A stretch of 64,000 nt of DNA from Arcobacter sp. Lineage in GTDB: Bacteria > Campylobacterota > Campylobacteria > Campylobacterales > Arcobacteraceae. Positions 19,525-28,863 of the stretch are shown piece after piece. A program made the position numbers and the translations under genes. The notes under the pieces were generated by a model that was not told the origin of the DNA, did no database searches, and worked only from the letters and a program-made list of their open reading frames with translations. The stretch is taken from contig PKUJ01000016.1 in NCBI GenBank assembly GCA_002869565.1, positions 1 to 64,000 of the forward strand. Reading direction: 5' to 3'. Each line of letters begins with the position of its first letter. The first letter of the stretch is position 1.

Positions 19525-22500
19525 ATGGGAAATGAGTATCAAATAGTAGAAGATGGTGTTATACAATGTGCTTGTGGTGGGAAAGTTATTTTAACTTCTA
19601 CTGTAAAAGAACAAGTTATTGGAGGGAAAAAACCTCTTTATTGGGAAGATTTATTAGGTGCTCCAATAAGTGGTTGTCCTTATCCTTTTTTTCCTTGTAC
19701 AGAAGTTGCATCGATAAGTCCTATAGAAACAGAAATGAATGTAGGAGCAAGTGGAAAACCATATTTACTAAGAGCTGATGGTGCTACAACAGACAAAGGT
19801 AGAGCTCTTGTTTTAGTAGATCCAGGTCAGCATACATCTAAAATATCAGCTCCCCCTTCTATCTCTCCTGAAGATATTGTAGAAGAAGAACCAACTCCTG
19901 TTGCAATCAAAGAAGAAGAGAAAATAAAACATAAACAAAAATATGCTTTATACTTTTTAAGAAAAAGTGAAGATATATACAAACCCCTAAGACCCACAAG
20001 AACATTTAGAAAAACAGATGAGAAGTTTCTCTCAAAAGATGATACTGTAGATATAAAAGATAATGTTCATGTACATACCTTTGCATATATTTATATAACA
20101 CAAAATAAACAAATAAATGAATATAAAGTAATAAGCAAAGGAACACTCTACACAGAAGAGCTAAAAGATATACTTTTTGAAAATACAAAAACAAAAATAA
20201 AATATGATTATATACCAATAGAAAAAGATAGTAATATAGAAATATCATATAGTAGTATAAAATTAGCAGATGAAGATGTACCAAAACTAAAAAGACTAAG
20301 TGTAAATCCAAAAGAACCAGACAAAGAGGATTGTTTCTACTTTAAAGATGCAGATGGTATAAATAAAAATAAACTAACAAAAAAAGATATAGAAACTCAA
20401 AAAGAGTTTAAACAAGATAAAGAAGGAAAACAAAAAAGATTAAATATCCTTTGTATAATAGATGATGTTCTAGCTGAAATAGAAGATATGTATAATAGAT
20501 ATTATACAAACTATAAACTAGCCCTTGCTCAAAATCATTCGATAATAGAAAATATAAGAAAGAAAAATGAATACTCTTATAGTATTGCAAATACTCTAAA
20601 TCACTTTTATGTGGATGCGAATGAACAAAAAGAGTATGATGAAAATACTAAAATACTAAAAAAAGATTATGAAGATTTAGTTGAAATACTTTTTTCAAAT
20701 AAACTTTTAGTTGAAGAAATATTAAAAGACAATAACCTTGCTACTTTAATAGAAAAAGGTTCTAGTGTTCCCTTGTCTTACCTTCAAGAAACAATTTATG
20801 TAAAAAAAGATTTCTTTAAAAAAATAGTTCTAAAAAATGTCAATCAAAATATGTTTGAGGTAAATTCAAATGCATATGCAACAGAACATTTTAAAAAAAA
20901 TTATCCGTATTCAAGAGGTCGAGCAAGAGGATATTTACCTAACATAAAAAATTTCTTTGATTTTCTTCCTAAAAATACAAAACTAAATATATATCAAAAT
21001 AGACCAGAAGATGTCTTAGCCTTAGTAATATTTTCAATATTATTTTCTCTAAAATTTGAAGATGTTTTAAAACAATGTGGTGATTATGATAAGATACATA
21101 GACTAAGAAAAGAGTTCTATTTTACCTTGAAAAATACAAAACCAATGCCACAAATTGGTGAAAACAATATAAGAGATACAAAAAGTCTACTTGAAAAACA
21201 AAAACCATATAATGCAATATTTTCAAAAAAAGATAAACTTTTAAGTGAATATGAACTCTTAGAACATAATAAAAAATTAAACTCTTTTAACTACTCTACA
21301 AAATCAATAAAATTTGATTCTTTGTATTATGACAAAGGATTAAAATACTATAAAGTTGAAGGGATAGAAAGTCCAGAAAAAACAATATCAAAGATTGCTA
21401 CAAAACTAAAAGAAGATAAAAAACTAGAAAAACTTTTAGGTATTTATCAAGGATTAACTAATATAGATAAAAAAGATTATGTAATCTCAGCTATGAATAT
21501 AATATATCTTCTTCATGCTCCAAGAACACACCTAGATGAAGAAACAAATCTAACAACACCTTTTAATAGTGAATATAAAAAACTATTAGAGTTTATGTCT
21601 GACCTCACAACAAAGAGAAAAGCCTTAAGTCAAGAGGATAAAAAGTTTATAGAAGATAACTATGGTATCCATGATGTTTATAATACAATGCAATATAACC
21701 TAATAGCCCATGCATACTTAGCTCAAAAACAAAAAAGAAAAGATATAGTAGAAACTTTTCTAAAACAGTTCCCAGCTCAAAAAGTAAAATATGAAATAGT
21801 ACTTCCAAATTTACTTGATAATAACTTTGATGAAGAGTTTAAAGCAAAAGCAAAAATAGAAGAACTATATGAAACTTTAAAAGGAATAGATGGTAGTTCT
21901 TCTAGGGTTGGGGATGCATTGGATGAAAAAAATAAGTCCCTTAAGACTAGAGGAACAGCAGAATCATCAGGGGTAAATAAATTTTCAAACAACCTAAACA
22001 CCCACATAAAATCCCTATCCTTCCTAGTAGCAGGAGCAAATATAGCAAGAATATTAAGCGGAAAAGAAAAACTAACAGCCCCTAGTACAATAGGACTTGC
22101 AAATGATATTTCACTTTTAACAAATAGTATAACAAATACAGTAGAAAAGAATATAGAATTAGTAAAAACAAAAGATGCTAAAACTTTAGTTCAAAAAGTA
22201 TTTTCCAAAGAAAATGTAAATATCACAAAAAATGCAAGTGGAAAGATAATAGCTTTTTTAGCAATTCCAACAATTATAATATCTACTGGATTTGAGATAG
22301 AAAAATATGCAAAAGATGAAGACTATGATGCAGCTTTTTTTGTGACCTTAAAAAGTGCCTTGACTTTAACACTTCTTTTAGCAGTACCTTTTACTATAGG
22401 AGCATTTTTACTTCTTGCAGTTATAGAATTGGCTTGGTACTTATTATCACATAAATTAATAGATAGTAAACTAGAAAGATATATAAAAAAATCTCTATTT

Positions 22501-23190
22501 TTTAGAGATATTCCAATTTTAGAAATATCATATAAAAACAAATCAATTTGGGGTAAAAGTTTTAAATCAGAGATTTTACTAGAAACAATTTCAAAAGATA
22601 AAGAACTAAAAGCTTTAAATGATGAAGGGTTTTCAAATATAAAAGAGATAAAAAACTTTATAGGAGATAACTATAATAAACATAAAGAGATATTAGAGGC
22701 TTCATTAAAAAATGAATTAAATCAAATAACTATAGCCCTACTTGGATATAAAATAGAACACTTAGATAAAAATATCAAAAAACCTCTGTATACTTTAAAA
22801 AATGGATATAAACCGAGAGGTAATTTTAATACAGTTGTTAAAATTGATAAAGGTTTAATAGAAGGAACAAATTATATACTTTTAGTTTCAAAAAATGGGA
22901 AATATGAGCAAGTATCAACAACACCATATGAAGACGATTATATTTATGATTTTACAAAATCTCAATACGATGATTACAATTGGCAAAATAAAGGTACAAG
23001 TGAAGTAGAAAGATTGGCTTCAAGTGATTGTTATATAATACTTTCAAATGACCATGCACAGATTAAATATAGAGTAGAATTTAAAAAAGAGTACTCATCA
23101 GAAGGTTTTTCTCCAATAATAGATTTAAAAATAGATGAATTAGAAGAAAAACTTTTAAATGATGAAGATTATAAACAAATAAAAAAATAA
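19525..23190 (+). CDS. Putative T6SS effector: PAAR-like (DUF4280-type) cap with membrane-helix toxin region
   Basis: This 1221-residue protein has three parts. Residues 1-110 look like a PAAR-like domain of the DUF4280 type (CACGGKVIL, GCPYPFFPCTEV, RADGATTDKGRALVLVDPGQ), which caps the VgrG spike. Residues about 130-830 form a large Lys/Glu-rich helical region with no family I can name. Near 905-975 are strongly hydrophobic helices (IIAFLAIPTIIIS and AVPFTIGAFLLLAVIELAWYLL), followed by a soluble tail. The layout recalls VasX-type pore-forming effectors, so a membrane target is likely but not proven. The gene uses CTA and ATA codons much more than its neighbours, which suggests transfer. 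A lipoprotein gene 12 bases downstream is the immunity candidate. Confidence 0.75.
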   Translation: MGNEYQIVEDGVIQCACGGKVILTSTVKEQVIGGKKPLYWEDLLGAPISGCPYPFFPCTEVASISPIETEMNVGASGKPYLLRADGATTDKGRALVLVDPGQHTSKISAPPSISPEDIVEEEPTPVAIKEEEKIKHKQKYALYFLRKSEDIYKPLRPTRTFRKTDEKFLSKDDTVDIKDNVHVHTFAYIYITQNKQINEYKVISKGTLYTEELKDILFENTKTKIKYDYIPIEKDSNIEISYSSIKLADEDVPKLKRLSVNPKEPDKEDCFYFKDADGINKNKLTKKDIETQKEFKQDKEGKQKRLNILCIIDDVLAEIEDMYNRYYTNYKLALAQNHSIIENIRKKNEYSYSIANTLNHFYVDANEQKEYDENTKILKKDYEDLVEILFSNKLLVEEILKDNNLATLIEKGSSVPLSYLQETIYVKKDFFKKIVLKNVNQNMFEVNSNAYATEHFKKNYPYSRGRARGYLPNIKNFFDFLPKNTKLNIYQNRPEDVLALVIFSILFSLKFEDVLKQCGDYDKIHRLRKEFYFTLKNTKPMPQIGENNIRDTKSLLEKQKPYNAIFSKKDKLLSEYELLEHNKKLNSFNYSTKSIKFDSLYYDKGLKYYKVEGIESPEKTISKIATKLKEDKKLEKLLGIYQGLTNIDKKDYVISAMNIIYLLHAPRTHLDEETNLTTPFNSEYKKLLEFMSDLTTKRKALSQEDKKFIEDNYGIHDVYNTMQYNLIAHAYLAQKQKRKDIVETFLKQFPAQKVKYEIVLPNLLDNNFDEEFKAKAKIEELYETLKGIDGSSSRVGDALDEKNKSLKTRGTAESSGVNKFSNNLNTHIKSLSFLVAGANIARILSGKEKLTAPSTIGLANDISLLTNSITNTVEKNIELVKTKDAKTLVQKVFSKENVNITKNASGKIIAFLAIPTIIISTGFEIEKYAKDEDYDAAFFVTLKSALTLTLLLAVPFTIGAFLLLAVIELAWYLLSHKLIDSKLERYIKKSLFFRDIPILEISYKNKSIWGKSFKSEILLETISKDKELKALNDEGFSNIKEIKNFIGDNYNKHKEILEASLKNELNQITIALLGYKIEHLDKNIKKPLYTLKNGYKPRGNFNTVVKIDKGLIEGTNYILLVSKNGKYEQVSTTPYEDDYIYDFTKSQYDDYNWQNKGTSEVERLASSDCYIILSNDHAQIKYRVEFKKEYSSEGFSPIIDLKIDELEEKLLNDEDYKQIKK

Positions 23191-23202
23191 AAGAGACAAA
23201 AA

Positions 23203-23925
23203 ATGCAAATAAAAAATAATATATTAAAAATAGTATTAGTTAGTTTACTAGCTTTAAGCTTTAGTTCCTGTGATGATAATGAAAGTTCAAGTACGATAAA
23301 TAGTGAAAAGAAAGTTAGGCTTCCTAAACCTGAATGGGAAGATAGATTAACAAACTATAAAGATACTGGAAAATGGTTTCAATTAGCTGATGATGATGAA
23401 ATTGCGGCTTATAATATAGGGGTTATTTATAGTGAAAAAATTAAAGATTATAATAAAGCTATAGAATGGTATTTATATTCTGATTCTATAAATTCTAATG
23501 GAGATAACTTATTTAATATTGGACTAATTTATAATGAATCTAAAAAATACGAAAAAGCTATATTTTATTATAAGAAATCATTTTCTTTAGGTATATATAA
23601 GTCTGCATTAAACTTAGGAAATATATACCAAGATTTAAAAGATTATTCATCTGCTGAGTTATGGTATAAAAAAGCTATAGAGAGAGAGAATGCTATTGCA
23701 CTAAAGAATATAGGACTTTTATATCATAATGACTTGAAAAATGATTTATATGCTAGTGCTTATTATATTGCTTTAATTGGTACAGGATATACAAAAGGTG
23801 AAATTATTACATTTTTAAAAAAAGAATGGAAAATCCCAAATGAAACAATAAAAAAAGGCTACGAACTCCAATTAAAAATGGAAGGATTACCTAAAAGATA
23901 TACAGGTGATTTAAACTTGGAATAA
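23203..23925 (+). CDS. Sel1/TPR-repeat lipoprotein, candidate immunity protein
   Basis: This 240-residue protein has a lipoprotein signal peptide (lipobox SFSSC, Cys about residue 23). Several Sel1/TPR-like repeats follow: AAYNIGVIYSEKIKDYNKAIEWY, split as AAYNIGVIY and KAIEWY, then LFNIGLIYNESKKYEKA, SALNLGNIYQDLKDYSSA and ALKNIGLLYHNDL. It lies 12 bases after the effector gene, on the same strand, and is absent from core T6SS sets. A periplasm-facing or outer-membrane lipoprotein is a sensible form for protection against a membrane-active toxin arriving from outside. The immunity role is inferred from position only. Confidence 0.65.
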   Translation: MQIKNNILKIVLVSLLALSFSSCDDNESSSTINSEKKVRLPKPEWEDRLTNYKDTGKWFQLADDDEIAAYNIGVIYSEKIKDYNKAIEWYLYSDSINSNGDNLFNIGLIYNESKKYEKAIFYYKKSFSLGIYKSALNLGNIYQDLKDYSSAELWYKKAIERENAIALKNIGLLYHNDLKNDLYASAYYIALIGTGYTKGEIITFLKKEWKIPNETIKKGYELQLKMEGLPKRYTGDLNLE

Positions 23926-23939
23926 AACTTGTAAAATAG

Positions 23940-24093
23940 ATGTCAGTACCAATATATAGAGCATTTAAAAAGCTAGATGAGAAGTTTCTCTCAAAAGATG
24001 ATACTGTAGATATAAAAGATAATGTTCATGTACATACCTTTGCAATATTTATATAACACAAGATAAACAAATAAATGAATATAAAGTAATAAG
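23940..24093 (+). pseudogene. Frameshifted duplicate fragment of the effector gene
   Basis: Bases 23975-24093 repeat 20016-20135 of the effector gene, differing only by one deleted T (in GCATATATTT) and one substitution. An ATG at 23940 opens a 38-codon frame (MSVPIYRAFKK then the duplicated part). The deletion shifts the frame and it stops at TAA 24054-24056. The upstream part (23940-23974) is only loosely similar to the effector. This is a remnant of a second effector gene or a partial duplication left after recombination, directly before xerH. Confidence 0.85.
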
Positions 24094-24138
24094 TATTAAG
24101 TCTAAATTATGTTAAAATTCTTTTTTTAAAGGGGATAG

Positions 24139-25194
24139 ATGAGATATGATTTAGATTTTTGCAATACTTTTAATAAAACACTTCTTTTTTGGATTGAAAG
24201 ATTTGTTAGAAATAAATTGACTACATTGAGTAATTCAAATGTAATTGATAAAGATAGACTTGCTAAAATCATACACGAGCTTGTTCGAGGGACTAAAGGT
24301 CTTGATGAATTGAAACTTCTAGTCAAAAGTGCAAGAAATATTGGTTTAGCAGGAATCAATACTTACTTTAATCCTTTAGTAAAATTGTATGATTTTTTAG
24401 ATAATCTTGGCTTAGCTTCAATGAAAGAGATAGATGAAGAACTTTTAAGTGATTTTCTAGCTAGTTCTACAAGTGGATTATCTGATGCTTCTAAAAAAAA
24501 CCATAGAATTGCCCTACTTGCATTTTTTTCATATATAGATAAACAAAATCAAAATAGTGATGGATCTTCATATTTATTTAAAATAGAATTGAAAAATTGG
24601 GGCGGATTAAGAGGTCAATCTGGCTCAAAATTACCTTCATATATGAATAAAGATGAAATAACAAGATTTTTAGATGCAATAAATTCTTATGAATTTTCGC
24701 AGGAGACTTCATATAGAAATAGACTTATTTTAAAGATGATTATATATACAGGCATACGTGTTTCTGAAATGCTAAACTTAAGAATAAAAGACATGTTTAA
24801 AGAAGAAGATGTTTACGTGTTGCAAGTTAGAGGAAAAGGAAATAAACCACGAGTTGTGATGATAAAAGCAAGTATTATAGAAACAGATTTACAAAATTGG
24901 CTAAATATGCGTATTTGTAATGATGACTTGCTTGTTTGTAATAAAAAAGGAAATAGGTTAACTCAAGCTTATGTAAGTAGAATTGTTGAACAAATTTTAA
25001 TAAGTGCAGGGATTAGAAAAGAGAAAAATGGGGCTCATATGTTAAGACATAGTTTTGCAACCCTACTTTATCAAAAACACCATGACTTAATACTTGTACA
25101 AGAAGCCTTAGGTCATGCAGATATTAATACTTCGAGAATATATACCCACTTTGATAAAGAAAGATTAAAAGCGACTACTAATTTAATGGATTAG
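24139..25194 (+). CDS. xerH: Chromosome-dimer resolution tyrosine recombinase XerH
   Basis: This 351-residue tyrosine recombinase carries the active-site residues: Arg in TGIRVSEML (about residue 209), the HMLRHSFAT box (about 303-311), His in LGHADI and the nucleophilic Tyr in SRIYTHF. An N-terminal SAM-like DNA-binding domain (about 60-160) completes it. Campylobacterota use a single Xer protein (XerH) acting at difH instead of XerC/XerD, and the length and N-terminal pattern fit that. It lacks nearby phage or integron genes. An AAAGGGG site lies before the ATG. Being next to an accessory T6SS effector island is notable. Confidence 0.85.
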   Translation: MRYDLDFCNTFNKTLLFWIERFVRNKLTTLSNSNVIDKDRLAKIIHELVRGTKGLDELKLLVKSARNIGLAGINTYFNPLVKLYDFLDNLGLASMKEIDEELLSDFLASSTSGLSDASKKNHRIALLAFFSYIDKQNQNSDGSSYLFKIELKNWGGLRGQSGSKLPSYMNKDEITRFLDAINSYEFSQETSYRNRLILKMIIYTGIRVSEMLNLRIKDMFKEEDVYVLQVRGKGNKPRVVMIKASIIETDLQNWLNMRICNDDLLVCNKKGNRLTQAYVSRIVEQILISAGIRKEKNGAHMLRHSFATLLYQKHHDLILVQEALGHADINTSRIYTHFDKERLKATTNLMD

Positions 25195-25198
25195 TAGT
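25174..25198. terminator. Possible bidirectional terminator between convergent genes
   Basis: A perfect 9-bp inverted repeat (ACTACTAAT at 25174-25182, ATTAGTAGT at 25190-25198) with a 7-base loop covers the xerH stop codon, just before the end of the convergent gene at 25199. T tracts on either side are short, so termination may be weak. Confidence 0.45.
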
Positions 25199-25477
25199 TT
25201 ACCAAAGAGATGCTGTCTCTAAATCATCTTCAACACTATTTTCTATTTCTAAATAAACTTCATCATCATAATCCAAATAAAGAGAATATTCTCCTATACT
25301 TATAGTATTTTGAATATTTCTTTTGTTTAGATATGCATCATCATTGCCGTTTGAAAGGTCCGAAAGATAATATTCAACCATAGAGGGAGCCATACTATTA
25401 ATATTAGCATCAAGTGAATCAAAATCACTAACTCCAAAGGTTGAATATAAAGAGTTTTTATTTAAAAGTAAAACCAT
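25199..25477 (-). CDS. Hypothetical protein, 92 residues, acidic
   Basis: I do not recognise this protein. It is acidic, with many Asp and Tyr residues and no signal peptide or membrane helix. It starts 5 bases after the stop of the coiled-coil gene on the same strand. It has no obvious ribosome-binding site, which suggests it is translated by coupling to that gene. The pair follows the M3 peptidase gene and ends convergently against xerH. Confidence 0.6.
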   Translation of the reverse strand: MVLLLNKNSLYSTFGVSDFDSLDANINSMAPSMVEYYLSDLSNGNDDAYLNKRNIQNTISIGEYSLYLDYDDEVYLEIENSVEDDLETASLW

Positions 25478-25482
25478 ATATG

Positions 25483-25938
25483 TTAGTTATTGAATCCATT
25501 TAATAAAGAAGCCATTCTATTTAAATCAATTTTATTTTCTGAAGAATCTGATTTATGTTCATCCTTACTATCTATAACTATTTCTTCAATAGAATCTCTA
25601 ACATTTGTTTTTTCTTCAATTTTTTCTTCTTTATCTACTGTATTATGGGGAATAGAAGAAGATGATTTTTTACTTAAAAGTCCTTCAATTTTATCTAACA
25701 TAGAACTTATATTTCCAGAATCTTTTTCTGTATTATCTTGAAGAACATTTACATTGTCTTCTAAATCTCTTTTTTCTTCTTCTAAGAAAGCAATCTTTTC
25801 TTTTAAATTATCATTTTCATTATTTAACTTATCATTTTTCTCTTGAAGCTCTTCATAAGAGTTTTGTAGCACTTCATACCCTGTTATTAATTTTTCTAGG
25901 GCTTCATTTAATTTAGATATAGTTTCGGCATTTGTCAT
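25483..25938 (-). CDS. Coiled-coil protein, 151 residues, function unknown
   Basis: Residues about 10-72 form a strong heptad-repeat coiled coil (ALEKLITGYEVLQNSYEELQ and onward, rich in Leu, Glu, Asn and Lys). The rest is acidic and Ser-rich, probably disordered (about 85-135), and a short amphipathic end reads LNRMASLLNGFNN. This shape resembles small division or scaffold proteins such as ZapB, but there is no real signature. It lies upstream of the 92-residue gene and 54 bases after the peptidase gene. Confidence 0.7.
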   Translation of the reverse strand: MTNAETISKLNEALEKLITGYEVLQNSYEELQEKNDKLNNENDNLKEKIAFLEEEKRDLEDNVNVLQDNTEKDSGNISSMLDKIEGLLSKKSSSSIPHNTVDKEEKIEEKTNVRDSIEEIVIDSKDEHKSDSSENKIDLNRMASLLNGFNN

Positions 25939-25992
25939 ATATTTAGTCCTTAGTAATTATCATGTGAAATAAAAGCATTATTATTGCTAAAA

Positions 25993-27960
25993 TTAGCTAA
26001 TAATTCCATCAATTTTTAATAAAGAATCAACACTTGGATTTCTAGACGTTAATTCATAAAATAGTTTATCCATATCTTTTGAACCACCATTTTTCAAAAT
26101 AGTGTCTTTATATTTAATTGCAAGCTCTTTATTTAATACTTTTCCCGAGTCAATAAACATATAAAAAGCATCGGCACTTAATACTTCAGCCCACTTGTAT
26201 GAATAATACCCTGCAGCATAACCTCCTCCAAAGATATGAGAAAATCCATTTTGAAATTTGTTATATGATGGTGGAGTAATAGCTGCATACTTTTCTCTAA
26301 TTCCATCAAGTAAGATTTGAATTTTTTCTTCACTAGTATAAAGTTTTTGATGCAATTTAAAATCAAAAAGTGCAAACTCTACTTGTCTAAGTGTAGCTAA
26401 TGAAGATTGAAAGTTTTTAGCTTTGATAATTTTATCAATTGCTTCATCACTTAAAATCTCTTTTGTCTCATAATGTTTTGCAAAAAGTTTTAATACTTCT
26501 TTATCATATGCAAAATATTCTAAAAATTGTGATGGAAATTCAACAACATCCCAAGCAACACCAGAAATACCACTAACCATCGCTTCTGGAACTTTACTTA
26601 ATAAGTGATGTAAAGCATGACCCATCTCATGAAATAGTGTAACAACGTCAGAGTGTCTTAATAATGAAGGTGTTGTATCGCTAGATTGCGGAAAGTTACA
26701 TACTATATAAGCCGTAGGAAGATGTTCTTGACCATCTTTATCAATATAGTAAGAATGCCAGTTATTCATCCAAGCACCACCTCTTTTCTCCTTTCTAGCC
26801 TCCAAATCAATAAATATTCTTGCAATTGTTTTTCCATCTTCACTAATATCATAAACTTTTGCATTTTTATCCCAAGCTGAAGCTTCGGTTTTTGTAAACT
26901 TTATATTAAATACTTCATTTAAAAAATTAAAAAAACCATTTAATACTGAATCTTGTTCAAAATAAGGTCTATAAAACTCTTCATCTAAATCATATTTTTC
27001 TTTTTTAAGTTTCTCACTGTAATATGATAGATCAAAACTCTTAATATCAGAGATTCCATCTTCTTTTGCATACTCTTTTAATTCATCAATCTCTTCTAAA
27101 GCTCTATTTTTAGCTTTTAAAGCTAATTCTTCTAAGAAAGAAACAACATCTTGTTCATCTTTAGCCATTTTAGTTGCCAGGGAATATGAAGCATAATTCT
27201 TAAACCCAAGAATTTTAACCATTTCATCTTTTAGTTTTAATATCTCTTCAATAATTTTTCCATTTTCTGGTGCTCTTGTAGTATATGCTTTATAAATTTC
27301 TTCTCTTTTTTCTCTTGAAGTACCATAAGTAATATATGCTAAATAAGAAGGCATTTGTAAAGTAAACTTATATTTAATTTTTCCATCTTCTTCAAAACTA
27401 GCAAGTTCTAAATCTGATTTTGGGATTTCTTTAACATCTTCAAAATCTTCAATTATCATTTCATATGCATTTGTAGCGTTTAATAAATTTTGAGAAAACT
27501 TATGTGACAGTTCACTAAGTTTTAAATTTAGCTCTTTTAGGGTTTCTTTTTTTTCATTATTTAAATGACATCCACTTAATTTAAAATCCCTTATTTCATT
27601 TTCTAATACTTTTTTTTGTATATCATTTAAAGATATATTACTGTTATCTTGTATATCTTTTAAAGACCTATAAATATTATCATTTTGTGATATCTCAGTT
27701 TCATAATTAGAGATTAACGGAAGACATTCTTCATATACTTTTTGCGTTATTTCTGAGTTTTTAACAGAATCAATGTGAAAGATTGGTGTAACAAAATCAC
27801 CGATGCTCTCCCCTACTTCTTCATATGGCTTTACAAAATTTTCGTAACTCTTTTCTTCTATTTTTAAAAGTTCATCTATTTTCTCTTTACTACTTGTTAA
27901 AAGTAGTTCTAAATCATTTCTACTATTTTCTAAATTATCTATATTAAATTCTTTAAACAT
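25993..27960 (-). CDS. M3-family oligopeptidase (OpdA/PrlC type)
   Basis: This 655-residue zinc metallopeptidase has the M3 active-site motif FHEMGHALHH at about residue 451, with the downstream Glu region (SQFLEYFAYDKE). Its length matches oligopeptidase A (about 650-700). It acts in the cytoplasm on peptides left by larger proteases. The C-terminal SHIFGGGYAAGYYSYKWAEVLSADAF is split by the family pattern into GGGYAAGYYSYKWA and ADAF, both typical of the group. It follows prmC by 28 bases in a leftward cluster with hemW. Confidence 0.92.
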   Translation of the reverse strand: MFKEFNIDNLENSRNDLELLLTSSKEKIDELLKIEEKSYENFVKPYEEVGESIGDFVTPIFHIDSVKNSEITQKVYEECLPLISNYETEISQNDNIYRSLKDIQDNSNISLNDIQKKVLENEIRDFKLSGCHLNNEKKETLKELNLKLSELSHKFSQNLLNATNAYEMIIEDFEDVKEIPKSDLELASFEEDGKIKYKFTLQMPSYLAYITYGTSREKREEIYKAYTTRAPENGKIIEEILKLKDEMVKILGFKNYASYSLATKMAKDEQDVVSFLEELALKAKNRALEEIDELKEYAKEDGISDIKSFDLSYYSEKLKKEKYDLDEEFYRPYFEQDSVLNGFFNFLNEVFNIKFTKTEASAWDKNAKVYDISEDGKTIARIFIDLEARKEKRGGAWMNNWHSYYIDKDGQEHLPTAYIVCNFPQSSDTTPSLLRHSDVVTLFHEMGHALHHLLSKVPEAMVSGISGVAWDVVEFPSQFLEYFAYDKEVLKLFAKHYETKEILSDEAIDKIIKAKNFQSSLATLRQVEFALFDFKLHQKLYTSEEKIQILLDGIREKYAAITPPSYNKFQNGFSHIFGGGYAAGYYSYKWAEVLSADAFYMFIDSGKVLNKELAIKYKDTILKNGGSKDMDKLFYELTSRNPSVDSLLKIDGIIS

Positions 27961-27988
27961 CTAATCTCCTATTTTGTTTTGTTAATTG

Positions 27989-28816
27989 TTATACTTTAAA
28001 TTTTAAGGTAAATCCTCTATCAAACTTTTCATAGTCTTGATAGAAAGAGTAATCAGCTACATTAAAATCTTTTAAATAAGCTTCCAGAGACTTCTTTTGA
28101 TCATAACCCATCTCACATAAAAGATACTCTATATTTTTATTTGTAGTCTCTTTTATAATATTTTTTAGTAATTCATCCCCTACTATACCACCAAATAAGG
28201 CATTTGAAGGTTCATACTTTACATTTTCAGGCAATTTGTAATCATTTGCAATATAAGGAGGGTTTGATATAGTCATATGAATATCATTTTCTGTAATATT
28301 TTCATATAAATTACTAAGCCTAAACTCTATTTTATCTTCAACATTATGTTTTTTTGCATTTTCTTTTGCTAAAGCTAATGCCTTTTCATTTATATCTACA
28401 GCTATTATCTTAATATCTTTTATTAATAGTGCAAGCATAACTGATATAATTCCTGAACCTGTACCGATTTCAACAACGTTTACTGTGCAATTTTTATTCT
28501 TTAGAACTTCTAGTGCATTTTCTACTAATATTTCAGTTTCTGGACGTGGAATTAAAACACCCTCTTTTACTATAAAAGATTCCCCATAAAATGAGGCTTT
28601 TCCTATTATATACTCCAAAGGATAATCTGTAGCTCTTTTATTAACTAACTTTTCTAATTCTTTTTCTTTTTTAAACTCATTATGATAGTTTAAATGCATC
28701 CAAATATTGTTTTTTTCTAGCAAAAATCCAATGAGTATTTCTACCTCTTTAGCAGGAATATGTGTTACATATTTTAGCTTTTGTGAGTATTTTCTAACTG
28801 TGTCTTTTATTGTCAT
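27989..28816 (-). CDS. prmC: Release-factor glutamine methyltransferase PrmC (HemK)
   Basis: This 275-residue SAM-dependent methyltransferase shows the family signatures: EYIIGKASFYG and LIPRPETEILVE in the N-terminal half, the SAM loop EIGTGSGIISV, and the catalytic NPPYI motif (about residue 181). PrmC methylates the GGQ glutamine of release factors RF1 and RF2. The gene stands between hemW and the M3 peptidase on the minus strand, 47 bases from hemW. Confidence 0.94.
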   Translation of the reverse strand: MTIKDTVRKYSQKLKYVTHIPAKEVEILIGFLLEKNNIWMHLNYHNEFKKEKELEKLVNKRATDYPLEYIIGKASFYGESFIVKEGVLIPRPETEILVENALEVLKNKNCTVNVVEIGTGSGIISVMLALLIKDIKIIAVDINEKALALAKENAKKHNVEDKIEFRLSNLYENITENDIHMTISNPPYIANDYKLPENVKYEPSNALFGGIVGDELLKNIIKETTNKNIEYLLCEMGYDQKKSLEAYLKDFNVADYSFYQDYEKFDRGFTLKFKV

Positions 28817-28863
28817 ATTTAATGCTTACCTTTTTAAAAGTTGATATTATAGTTAAAAATAGA

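Noticed and set aside
21777-22541. Minus-strand frames inside the effector gene as immunity genes
   Set aside because: They have no ribosome-binding sites and are in antisense frames of an AT-rich coding region. The downstream lipoprotein is a better candidate.
24093-24138. Possible difH site before xerH
   Set aside because: No inverted-arm motif of about 11 bp flanking a 6-bp centre is visible here or in 23926-24138. The AT-rich sequence gives only short chance matches.
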